From contig JBHGNT010000018.1 of the NCBI GenBank assembly GCA_043228905.1, forward strand, positions 1,302,001-1,366,000: a stretch of 64,000 nucleotides of DNA. The letters run 5' to 3'. This stretch comes from Azolla caroliniana. Its lineage: Eukaryota; Polypodiophyta. Shown one piece after another: positions 48,628 through 58,050 of the stretch; within the stretch, counting starts at the first letter, position 1, and the number at the start of each line of letters is the position of its first letter. The notes under the pieces are model-generated. The model was not told the DNA's origin. It did no database searches and saw nothing but the letters and a program-made list of their open reading frames with translations. A program made the position numbers and the translations under genes.

Positions 48628-48912
48628 CTTTAAACAGGAACTCGATATGGCATATCGAGTTCCTGTATATAACACAAACTAATAACAAGAACTCGATACG
48701 CAATATCGAGTTCTTGAGTGCTAAAACATATTTACAAAAATGTCCATATTGCCAGGCGCTTACCTGGATTCTTGGCACTCAATTTTCTTCGAAGACATGA
48801 TTCTTGTTGTCGATGCTTACGGGGAGATGACGATTTGGTGTTGTGTGCTATGGGCTATTTGTGCTCTGTGTGCTCTGTTCTGCACGTGAGTGATTGCGAA
48901 ATGAGGTCTTCC

Positions 48913-48920
48913 TATTTATA
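48913..48920 (-). promoter_or_regulatory. TATA box for the ParB-like/methyltransferase gene
   Basis: TATAAATA followed by GG on minus, about 115 bp upstream of the ATG at 48798. This predicts a start of transcription near 48885 and a short 5' leader. The first exon ends AATCCAG|GTAAGC, supporting this start. Confidence 0.6.
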
Positions 48921-49059
48921 GGGATTGACCACTGTGGTTAAAGTAACCACAATTACTTTAACCAGGGTTGGTAAGCTTAAGGTTAGTTAGTTAGACCTAA
49001 GAAAGAGTTTCTTTGACCTTAGGACACTTTTTTCTTAGACCTTAGTACACTTTATTTAG

Positions 49060-49425
49060 TACATAATCTTGAATGTACCAATCATGACTCTCTAATGGAT
49101 TTGAATTAAATGATGCTTATGAATAAATCAATGATTAAATACTCAAACTGACATATTAATGATTATTTTATACTCAAACAAACATACAATGCCTTTGAAG
49201 GTCATAAAGAAAACAATGATAGAGGTTCATGAATGAACCAATGATTGAATACTCAAAGCAACATTTTTATGACTCTCTAATGTTTTGTATTAAAGATGTG
49301 ACCATGAATGAACCAATGATTGAAAAGGCTTATATTTAAAATGGTGGGCATGAATGAACCAATGATTGAGAAGTTCTATATTAAATATGGGTGCCATTAA
49401 TTAACCAATGATTTTAACTTTAAAC
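49060..49425. repeat. Iterated TGAATGAACCAATGATTGA motif between the divergent genes
   Basis: At least six imperfect copies: around 49071, 49128, 49228, 49309, 49350 and 49395, several with a CCAAT core and some followed by ATACTCAAA. They lie between the ParB-like gene promoter and the DUF7869-type gene. The rest of 48921-49744 shows no gene. Confidence 0.7.
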
Positions 49426-49744
49426 CAACATTTATATGGCTTGGTAATGATTGTAATTATATTATACTTCATGGCTAAAGTAAATTTAATTTAAATTATA
49501 TATTATAGGATTACTAAGGTATAAAATATAATTGATTCAACTTTATACTGACTAGTTTAAGTAATTATTAATATGTTGAATAAAATTATTATATTAAAAA
49601 TAATATCTTTATTTATTGTATTAATATAATATTAAATAATATAGACATTATATTGAGGGAGCTTCTGTTTGGAGAGGAGTTTATGTTTAGAGAGGAACTT
49701 AGCCCAAGCATATAACTTGAAGAGCTCTGTGTGGACCTTAAGCC

Positions 49745-52478
49745 ATGAGTGAAGACTCACCGTTCTCGATTGAAGAATATTGTTTGTCATCAGACTCTTC
49801 GTTTTCTACCGAAGAGTATTGTCTGTCGACAAACTCACCATTTTCTATCGAAGAATATTGTCTGTCGACAGACTCACCCATTTCTATCGAAGAGTATTGT
49901 CTCAGCTCATCTTCACCTACAACACATGTGAATAATGACACATGTGAAGAGTTCTCTATTGAAGAATACAATATTAATAAAGATACAGAGAATGAAGGTA
50001 GTGCTAATGAAACATCAAATATCATGGGTGATGGTCACAACAAAGAATTGGATTGTAACAAGGTTACCCCAACTTCTATGCAGGAAGAGAAATCTGGAAG
50101 CCCTATGCATATTAGAAGAATCCCATGTAGAATTCGTCTTGCCAGATTTAACTTGGTGACATCAAATAAGCAGATTGGATTTGATGTCAACAAAATATGT
50201 TGTGCCCATGGTTGTATGTCTATGATTGGAAAATCAAAGTTGCGAGAATTAAGGCGATACTATTTTTCGATGACTAGTGATGAGCAAGACACTTACCTCG
50301 GATCACATATACAAATAGTGTCTGACAAATGTATGGGGATCAAATTATCATTCGAGTATTATATCTTCCATGCGCAACAGATATGTAGAGTTGCATTCAA
50401 AATTGCATTATGTGTTAGTAACATGCGGCTACATCGAGTACAACAACGTCTACTTAGCGGGGATCAGATGCTCAATTGTAAAGAGGTTCCACGTATGAAA
50501 TGTGCAATTGGAAGACATGCTATTGGTTGGATGAAAAGTTACTTTCAGTTAAATTGTGAAGTAATGCCCACTATAGGTAGGATGCACCTCTCTGATAATT
50601 ACACACGTCGGGAAGTTTATAATGTCTATCGATCAGATATGGTGGGCTCACGTAATAAATCTATCACATATAGCCAATTCACAAGATTATGGAGAGCTCG
50701 GTTTTCAAATGTTATCATTCCACGTAAAGTACGCATGGGGTATTGCTCCATTTGTGCAAATCTTAAAAGTTTGGCTAAAGGTGCAAAGACATCAATGGAA
50801 AAGGATATGACTAAGAAGTTACTACAGGAGCATCGTGAGGCACAATCGTTAGAATGAAAGAAGGCGATGCATCATAGAGAGAAGTGTTTGAAGAGGCCCG
50901 AACAATACATGTGCTTAATGATAGATGGCATGGACCAGAAGAAGACATGCTTGCCGCATATGCGGAGGCTCCCCAAAGACATCAATGATGAGTGCCTTGT
51001 TCAAATGCACTTGGTGGGATGCTTGGCTTATAATAGGTCTGTTGGATCTCACGTCTTCATTACATACCCCAATGTTCACAATGACCCTAACCTAACAATT
51101 ATAGTGATTCACCGAGTTTTGATGTCTTGGGGCCAACTGTTCCCCCCTGTTCTATACATTCAATTGGAGAATACTATTAGAGAGAACAAAAATTTAGTTG
51201 TGTTTGGCTATCTAAGTATGTTAGAAAAGTGAAAGTCAATTTTCTTTTGGTTGGCCACACACATGATCATATAGATCAGATGTTTAACACATTCTCTAGA
51301 CAGTTGTCTCGGCATGATGCTTTCACATTACCAAAACTATTTGATGTCATTTGTGATGCATATACACCACGCCCAAAAGTGATAGACTTGAAGGAGGTAT
51401 ATGACTTTAAGAGATATATATTAGATGGGGGTGTTGGGAATGTTAAAGTGCTCGCCCAATTAAACAATATAAGCTTCAATCACATTTTTATGATAAAGAA
51501 AAATGAAATAAGTGGTTCTACGCATTTGTATGCTAAACAATATTCATCTTCTACAACATGGGAACCTTAAGGTGGTTGCCAGTTATTACTTTGTATGCCG
51601 AGTACAATTGTCCATGGAGCAAAACAAATGCCAATTGAGAAGAAAGGATAATTGCATAGTGACTTGGTGAAAACAATTCAGAACAAAAACAATTATGGCT
51701 CCAAGCGTTAGAAGTAAAAAGAAAGCATATTGAGGCCACAAAGAAATATGCTGCACAACAAGACACGTCATGGTGGGATGTATGTTTTAGTGATCAGAAA
51801 GGAATTATAGACAATTGTGTATTTGGTGATAATTGGAATTTAGAAACGCCATTCACATGGTCACTACAACATGATTGTGTAAATAAAACTCTGGAGCAAC
51901 CAACAAATGCGATTAATGACATTTTGGTCCATCCACAACAAAGCAGCCGAAGCTAGATGGCAAGGCAATTTGCAAGAGCTCGCGGCGGGGATGTTGATTG
52001 CAACACCGGCTGATGAGAACTCACATGGCCACCAATTTTGGGTTGGTAAAATTCTAGAAGTGCTAATGCATGAAATAGAAAACACAATCAAGTCTATAAA
52101 TGTTCATTGGTACAACACTAGAAGTGCAAATGCTTTTATGGGTAAGTATACATTGGAGATGATTGAATGCCCAACGACAAGGGGAGGTAGGAAGAGGAAG
52201 CGAAACATTCGTAACAACTCGACCCTTGATATCTCTGATGTGGATATCATCGTGTACGACTTCACGCTTACAAAAGCCGGATGATTAAGGAAGTCAACAA
52301 TAGATATAATTTACCAGGTCTACAAGGTGGCTCGAGTCGAAGGCAAACGAGATCTGCTACATATAATCTAGAGTCAAACCATTTGGTTTATGACGAAGAT
52401 AATGCACTGATTGGTACATCCAAGGATGACGAGGAGGAATCGTCATTGTATATTAGTTATAGTAGTGATTCTCTGTAA
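49745..52478 (+). pseudogene. DUF7869-type protein, candidate transposase of the TIR element (broken)
   Basis: Large plant/animal transposon-associated family of unproven function. The ATG at 49745 is followed by four 13-residue SPFSIEEYCLSTD-like repeats. The N-terminal family region follows (HGCMSMIGKSKLRELRRYYF, ICRVAFKIALCVSN, a cysteine pair YCSICANL near 50745). The core has MCLMIDGMDQKKTCLPH, LYIQLENTIRENKN and FLLVGHTHDHIDQMFNTF. The middle motif has Glu where I expect Asp in relatives (LDN). A C-terminal small-domain stretch (FWVGKILEVL, VHWYNTRSA) starts near 52030. Breaks: TGA at 50855-50857, a frameshift near 51225, a stop near 51570 and frameshifts at 51570-51940. The gene is divergent to the ParB-like/methyltransferase gene in the same TIR element. 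Transposase assignment is inference. Confidence 0.75.
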
Positions 52479-52810
52479 AGGAGTGATCATGAATGTATTT
52501 TTGGCTATTAAGTCTAACTACATTCCGCTTGTAACAAATCAAGTAATATAAAAGCATGTGTTTTGAATTCTTATGATTTCTAAAAAATCGTTTCTTATAA
52601 AATAACATTGGTTGTAAAGTTTGTGATATAAATTGAGAATGTAACTTTTTGAAATTCCTCTTTTTTTATTTATTTCTAAATCACGAAAATAATGGTTTTT
52701 TAACCTTTTTCATAGTATATTTGAACATGTATGAAACTGGTATCAATGTGTTTTGTAAAATCATTGAAAAAGTACTAAAATCAACCAAAATATTCCTTAT
52801 CCTTCCATTT

Positions 52811-52847
52811 ATGCGCGATCCTTCCACTTGTGAACGCGAACATGTTT
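52811..52847 (-). repeat. Right terminal inverted repeat of the TIR element
   Basis: Complement of 38531-38567 with one mismatch. Kinase D lectin sequence resumes just beyond it. Positions 52479-52810 are AT-rich without a gene. Confidence 0.88.
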
Positions 52848-53430
52848 GAATCAAATGTTGATTCCAACATGGCTAGAGCCGGGGTCATCAAATTGGGATG
52901 ATTGCGCGATATCAAGCTCGACTGCGAAGCAATTGTGACCAAGAAAGGAGGTAGAATTGATGAAGGTGCCATTGGAGAGGCCAAGGTACCGAGCAACACT
53001 GTTGTGTGGGAATGCCTTGTCTTCTGCAATGAGGAAGACTATGCCTTCTCCACTTTGATCGGATTGGGTGATGATCCGGAAAGAGAAGGATGTGTTAAAA
53101 GAAAAAATGATGCCCGCCATAGGGCCCAAGAATTCAATCGATTCTTTGGAGATGATATGCCCCCCGCTTATATTGTGATTGTGGGTTTCACTAGGGTCTG
53201 GAATGAGTCACAAGGTATTTGCATTACCTAGGGTTGCCCTAGTTCTGTGATATTGGTGCTCCCCGCTAGGCACAATGGAGATGTCGAATGTAGAGTTGTG
53301 GAGAGGATTTTAGACATGGCCATGATCATACGTGGTGATAATCCCATAAAGACTAGCAATATGAGCCCAAGGTGCACGACCTGCACTTTTATTGGTCTTA
53401 GTGACCTTGCTCTCTCCACGCGTAGGGGTT
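52848..53430 (-). pseudogene. Lectin receptor kinase D, N-terminal part
   Basis: 5' part of kinase D on minus: VVHLGLILLVFMG signal-like stretch, then after frameshifts [36 protein letters not shown] and SSHVGINI, which ends at the TIR element. The ATG used by pseudogene A is ATA here, so the start is lost. It links to 37612-38530 and 14105-14710 as one ancestral gene. Confidence 0.85.
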
Positions 53431-53495
53431 GAGATGTGACAATGGCTATCTTTGATTTAGAATTAGAATTAGAATTTTTATCGCCCATAAAGAGG

Positions 53496-54802
53496 CCAGT
53501 TTTGACCTACGGGACCAAAGTATACATGTGTTCTTGATACATGTCTATGAGTGAATAAGGCATACACATATGAGCTCAACCTTCTAGGTGGTGTCATAAG
53601 TATAGCACTTAAGTTATGACTCCCTCTTAATATGTCATCATATGTTGAACGAATTACACTATATGTCGAGCATGTGAAAAGCAAGTGATATTCATCTCTA
53701 CCATACCTTCATTGCATACTTTACATGCCGTCAAATTCATTAAAATTTCATACCATGATGCAACTTCAATACCTAACTTGTGGGATTGAGTGCGAAGTAG
53801 TGTGAGGGCTCTACGAGAATTGTAACTACTCATATTGGTGATGAGATAAGGTTGGATATGATCAATAAGCATTCTTGCCTTATATTGAGAGCAACATTTA
53901 GGGTTGACATTTGCAATGTAGTATTCTAGCTTTGTCCTCTTATCATTTTCCCATTTCATTCTTAATGATTCCCCCAACCTTTGCTCAATCATCACATAAT
54001 GCATAACATTGCCCGAAAGCTATAAAAGATCATCCACACCCCATCTTCTAAACCATTTTCTTATGTCAACAACCCAACTAGATGAGAGAATTTTACTCTT
54101 ATGATTCTTTTGTAACTTACATTCAATATTCCAAGCAAGATGTGGTAATCGATGATTTGGCATATTCTTGACTTTTGTAATGTATCTATGTACTCTTTGG
54201 AGTGCAATTATCTCAATGGGCCGAACGCCTGTTTCCAAGAGCATAACCTAGTAAGAGGTAGTGCATTTAACTCCTAATTGCTTCCTTAAAAACATCTTTT
54301 GAATTTTCTCTCCATGCATTAAGAGAGATGGTGTCACCCCATACTTCTAATCCATAAAGCAGTACTTGAGTTAGCATGGTATTGAACAACATTAGTTTTA
54401 CTTCCCATTTGTAAGTATCACTTTCGTTGCATTGGTTCTCCAAAAGGTAATACAATTTCCAACTGACTTGAAGCCTAGAATCAAAGCATGCACTCCATTT
54501 ATTTGTGGCAAATACATCAATACCAAGATATTTAAAGCTTTGAAAAATTTGTATATGTTCACCTCTATATGTGAGCATACGGTAATGATGGGGTTGGATG
54601 GTTTGCACTACCATCATTTTTGTTTTGTCCACATTCACTGCTAGTCCACTATAATGCCAAAAGTCTTCTAATACCCCAAGTAAATGTTGCATAATATCAA
54701 CATCATGTGATAAGAGTGCAACATCATTTACATATAAAAGCAATAAGATAACATGTTGCATCAATTTGGGGCATTCAATCCTTGCAACCTTATTCAATCA
54801 GA
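53496..54802 (-). mobile_element. LINE fragment (RT C-terminal part)
   Basis: Non-LTR reverse-transcriptase fragment on minus. LLLLYVNDVALLSHD (a YxDD-like site with Asn replacing the first Asp) lies near 54730. GLAVNVDKTKMMVVQ, FKYLGIDV and LYGLEVWGD follow, then degraded C-terminal sequence to about 53500. It lies in the 5' flank of kinase D; AAAGAGG at 53489-53495 and 54803-54809 may be its target duplication. Both ends of the element are truncated. Confidence 0.8.
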
Positions 54803-55711
54803 AAAGAGGGACAACTATAGGGGACAACAAAAGTGGAGAGGGAGGGATCTCTAGGACTCAAATGTGGCCAACTCCAAATTGGTGAGTCCAAGTCTTAGTT
54901 TAGATACGTCACTCATTGACTTCTTCTTGTTTAAACCAGATCAAAGATTAATAATTTTAGTTATAATCATAATATATTGACTTGGGCTTCTCCTTCATGC
55001 TTGATTAATTTAGTGAGATTCTAATGAGATTTAAATTAAGCTTCTCATGCACTTGTCCAACTTCTCAAGAATTCGGAACCTTTGTATTCTCCCACCACAT
55101 CAAACCAACTTAAACCAAGCTAATGAGTGCCATCACTTAGACCAAACCATAAAATTTGACATATTTTATCCCTATTTTATTGCCAATAATACATATGTGA
55201 ACACTACTTCTTAGCATAAAAAATTGTAAAATGACATCACAATTGGCAATAAACTAAACCAATCAAGGATTTACCAAATTTCCAAGCTGACGTTGGTCTA
55301 AAAATATCACTATATTAAAAAAAGTAAGACTCATCTCGAACCATTACACCATCATTTAGACTTTTTCCCGATATATATGTGATCCATAGTTCTAAGCTCA
55401 TTAAAACTTCTCACCATAAGATATTGCATTGATATCACAATTTGCAATAAAAGAAATCAATTAAAGAATCAAAATTTACAGGGAGACCAAACCCCACCCA
55501 TGTGGGGATTAGTAGTCAAGACTCAGAAGACTCAAGAATTGATTGGGTTTGATTGTGTGTATTATGTATGAAATACTTGGATAGAGTAGGCCACAATGCC
55601 ATCTTCTTCTGCAACCTAATCACATACATAACATAAGAAAGACTCAAGTAGATTACTCTTCTCAACATCCTAAAGAGTATAGATCCTCTAAAATCATTGC
55701 GGCCGCATACA

Positions 55712-57250
55712 ATGAAATTCAAGCTTGGCAATCTGGTCTGGTTCATGTTGCAAATCGGCTGGATTCTGCAAAGTGCGCCGCATTCGGATCTCGTCGGCAT
55801 TCGCTTTCTCGGATCATTGTTGTCGTTGTCGGAACATGGTGTGGCCATGGCCAAGCCTCAGTACTTCTCCTTCAATCCAAGTTCGGAGGACTTCTTCGAC
55901 ATCTCCAGTCTGCCCAGCGGTGAGGGATAAGCTGGAGCTACGGCAACCCTGGACATTGAGAAGAATACCCTGTGGCTCATCCCAGACCCTGACACAAGAA
56001 CTAATCTCAATCGAAGCGCCACTCGTGTAGTTTACAAACAACCCATACGATTTCTCGACCATACAGGTGCCATTGTCTCTTTTGACACATCCTTCTCCTT
56101 CCAGATAATCACCCAAAGCAATCTGAGTGGAGAAGGCATGGCCTTCTTCATTGCACAAGACAACGCATTCCCACACAACAGTGCCGGTGGATACCTCGGC
56201 CTCTCCAATGACACCTTCATCAATTCTACTACCTCCTTTCCTGGTCACGATTTCTTTGCAGTCGAGTTCGATATCGCACAATCTCCCCAATTCAACGACC
56301 CGAGCTCTAGCCACATCGGAATCGACGTCAATAGCTTGCAATCTATCAACACCACCAATACCTCCGGCGACAACAACAATCCACTCTCTTTGCATCGAAA
56401 TTCCTGGTTTCAAACCTCGATTCGGTTCGATGGCTCCACAAACATGGTCAAAGTTTGGCTGATGAACTATGCGAACAGGACTGACTATGCTGAATCTCTC
56501 ATATTGCAAGCTTCCATCGATCCTAGTGTGTTTAATCACACATCCCTGTGGGTGGGCATCATGGCGACAAGCGGATCCACTGTGCATGCCAACGATACCA
56601 AGCCATCTGGCTATGCCATCTATTCATGGTACTTCTCGACCTTGGAAACGTCCAGTTCTCTCAACCTAGGGTTCATATTGGGCATCTCTTTTTCACTGCT
56701 TTTCATAATCATCATCATCATTGGATTCATCATTGCCTACCGGAATGGCTGTGGAGCATTATGCTGCATCATGAGGCAGAAGAAATCTGAACTGTATGCC
56801 GCACATGAGGCGGCGAGTGTGGACATCCAACAATTTAGCTACAATGTGTTGAAGAGAGCCACCAACAATTTCAGTCACAAAATGCTGCTTGGGGAAGGTG
56901 GATTCAGCCAAGTCTACAAGGGTATGTTGCCCAATGATGAACATTTGACATCCCCGCAGCCAGCGGCCATCAAGAAGCTCAAAGAGGATGTGAAAGAAGG
57001 CGGGGAAGCATCTTTCGCATCGGAGGTGAGGATCATAAGCAGCATTCGGCATCGCAATTTGTTGCGGATGAGAGGCTGGTGCTACGAGAAAGGGAAGGCA
57101 TTGTTAGTATATGAGTATCCCGACAATGGTAGCCTCGAGAAGCTACTTTACACAAAGGATAAGATCAACGGAGAGACTGTAGATCTTACAAGCGACCGGA
57201 GATGGAAGATACTGGTGGGCGTGGCGACCACATTGGAATATGTAGGTTAA
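55712..57250 (+). pseudogene. Lectin receptor kinase C (truncated copy of B)
   Basis: Close paralogue of the intact kinase B with the same start (MKFKLGNLVWF). A single TAA at 55928-55930 interrupts the lectin domain; the frame is otherwise open through the membrane helix (LGFILGISFSLLFIIIIIIGF) and kinase N-lobe ([25 protein letters not shown]). After ATTLEY the sequence jumps into 3'-flank sequence equivalent to 11793, and the frame stops at 57250. HRD, DFG and APE motifs are all deleted. The missing part corresponds to about 10617-11792 of B. Confidence 0.93.
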
Positions 57251-57719
57251 TGATGAATGATTGAATGGATGATGAATTTTTTTATGATGAATGAAGAAGA
57301 CAGTGATAGTGACGAATTTTTTACGATAAATTATAGAGGAAAGAAATGGTAAATGAAAATATCTTAAGGAAACAATAAGCGAGGGCTCAGACTAGTTTCA
57401 AGAATTCTTAACTACAACATATGATGTTCAAAGATTATTTGTGTGTGTTTTCCTCTCCAAAGAAAGAAGAGCCTGGTTATTTGGACATCTAATATCTTAG
57501 GAAATAAAAAATATGAGCTTACGAGTAGTTCTTTAAAAAAAACATGTACTAGAATCTTAGTGTCGAAGGTTGTTTTCACCTACATATGACTATGACAAAG
57601 GAAATGCCACTTTCAATAAGAAAAAGGATACTTGATATATGACCCCTTTACCAACAACATCCATTATAAATTTGGTTTCCATATTGGGGTGACTACAAAT
57701 TAGATGGATCTAATTTTGC

Positions 57720-58050
57720 GTAGTAGGTTCTGTCCTCATAGTTCATCAACCAAACTTGGACCAAGTTTGTGGAGGTATGGAACTCATTCCAGGCTTGAAA
57801 ACTAAAATTTCGAAGCAAAGAGAGGCCGACAATGCCAAAAGTATCGATAGTCTTGATAGATTGCAAGAGCCTATTGATGTCGATTATGATGTGGCTAGAG
57901 CTTGAGCCATCAAATTGGAGATGTCGAATGTAGAGTTGATATGGGTCCTTGGATTACTTGGATCAAAGGAGAGGATGTTAGACATGGGCATGGTCATATG
58001 TCGTGATGATCTCATAAAGACTAGCAAGATGAGCCCAAGGTGCTTGAACT
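57720..58050 (-). pseudogene. Lectin-domain remnant E
   Basis: Minus-strand remnant of a third receptor of the A/D type: RPMKVQFKHLGLILLVF start near 58040, then an internal deletion joining the first lectin strand to a later lectin part near 57900. It extends across the right end of the duplication unit at 58016. Sequence beyond it to about 58800 resembles the 5' flank of pseudogene A (8190-8830). Confidence 0.75.

Larger units (their letters stand above)
44482..48715. repeat. Seven-unit array of 29-bp palindromes, 51-bp period, split by Gypsy-2
   Basis: Palindromic units at 44482-44503 (partial), 44509-44537, 44560-44588, 44609-44637 and 44660-44688, then Gypsy-2, then 48636-48664 and 48687-48715. 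Unit 48636-48664 is perfect: arm AGGAACTCGATATG, one central base, then the complementary arm. Others are near-perfect. Start-to-start spacing is 51, 49, 51, 51 (after removing Gypsy-2 and one TSD) and 51. Spacers share CTGTATATAACACAAACT. The array lies in intron 1 of the ParB-like/methyltransferase gene. Confidence 0.93.
39624..48798 (-). pseudogene. ParB-like domain fused to beta-class DNA methyltransferase (six exons, broken)
   Basis: Exons (minus): 48798-48764, 43958-41212 (interrupted by a solo LTR at 41636-42740), 41135-40997, 40914-40448, 40359-40067, 39975-39624; all junction phases agree. About 920-970 residues. The N-terminal third has basic and Ser/Asp-rich stretches (SDSDSSSSTEDED). 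The ParB-like region is at ~43080-42780 (YFVIGGSHSAEARRQL, VGLTTEEANLLAWDHTNDN). The methyltransferase has catalytic motif IV DIPYG (40653-40639) before SAM motif I DLFSGTG (40085-40067 plus the next exon), i.e. the beta-class order. LEKDEEQ follows as the acidic SAM-ribose loop. An Asp-initial motif IV favours adenine-N6 over cytosine-N4, by family rule. Breaks: TGA at 41459-41457, 41426-41424 and 40635-40633, and a frameshift near 39850. Introns argue against bacterial contamination. Probable product: a nuclear enzyme marking the element's own DNA (inference). Confidence 0.8.
38531..52847. mobile_element. 14.3-kb TIR DNA element encoding a ParB-like/DNA methyltransferase fusion and a DUF7869 protein
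   Basis: It inserts into the lectin domain of kinase D, whose sequence breaks off at 38530 and resumes at 52848. Ends are 37-bp inverted repeats, 38531-38567 and 52811-52847, beginning AAACATGTTCG and differing at one base. The target duplication is unclear. The original element was about 9.3 kb (14,317 minus Gypsy-2 with TSD, 3,925, and the solo LTR with TSD, 1,109). It carries two divergent genes: DUF7869-type on plus and ParB-like/methyltransferase on minus. I do not recognise the transposon superfamily; the DUF7869 protein as transposase is inference. Confidence 0.82.
12530..58015. repeat. Tandem segmental duplication, unit 2 (inflated by insertions)
   Basis: Second copy of 4176-12529. 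Subtracting Copia-1 with its nested passengers (22.9 kb), the TIR element (14.3 kb) and the LINE fragment (1.3 kb) leaves about 7.1 kb. Adding back the ~1.2 kb deleted from copy C gives about 8.3 kb, close to unit 1. The stretch 12530-14104 is non-coding: a copy of the TrmA last-intron end and the 3' flanks of TrmA and kinase A. Confidence 0.83.

Noticed and set aside
44482-48715. Regular palindromic repeats resembling a CRISPR array
   Set aside because: Spacers are repeats too (CTGTATATAACACAAACT), repeats vary, no cas genes are near, and the array is intronic in a plant transposon.
39624-48798. Bacterial contamination as source of the methyltransferase
   Set aside because: Five phase-consistent GT-AG introns, a plant TATA box, plant retroelements inside it, and flanking plant kinase sequence on both sides of the TIRs.
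53489-54809. AAAGAGG as a firm target duplication for the LINE fragment
   Set aside because: Only 7 bp of low complexity and no poly(T) next to the left copy, so it is kept as a possibility only.
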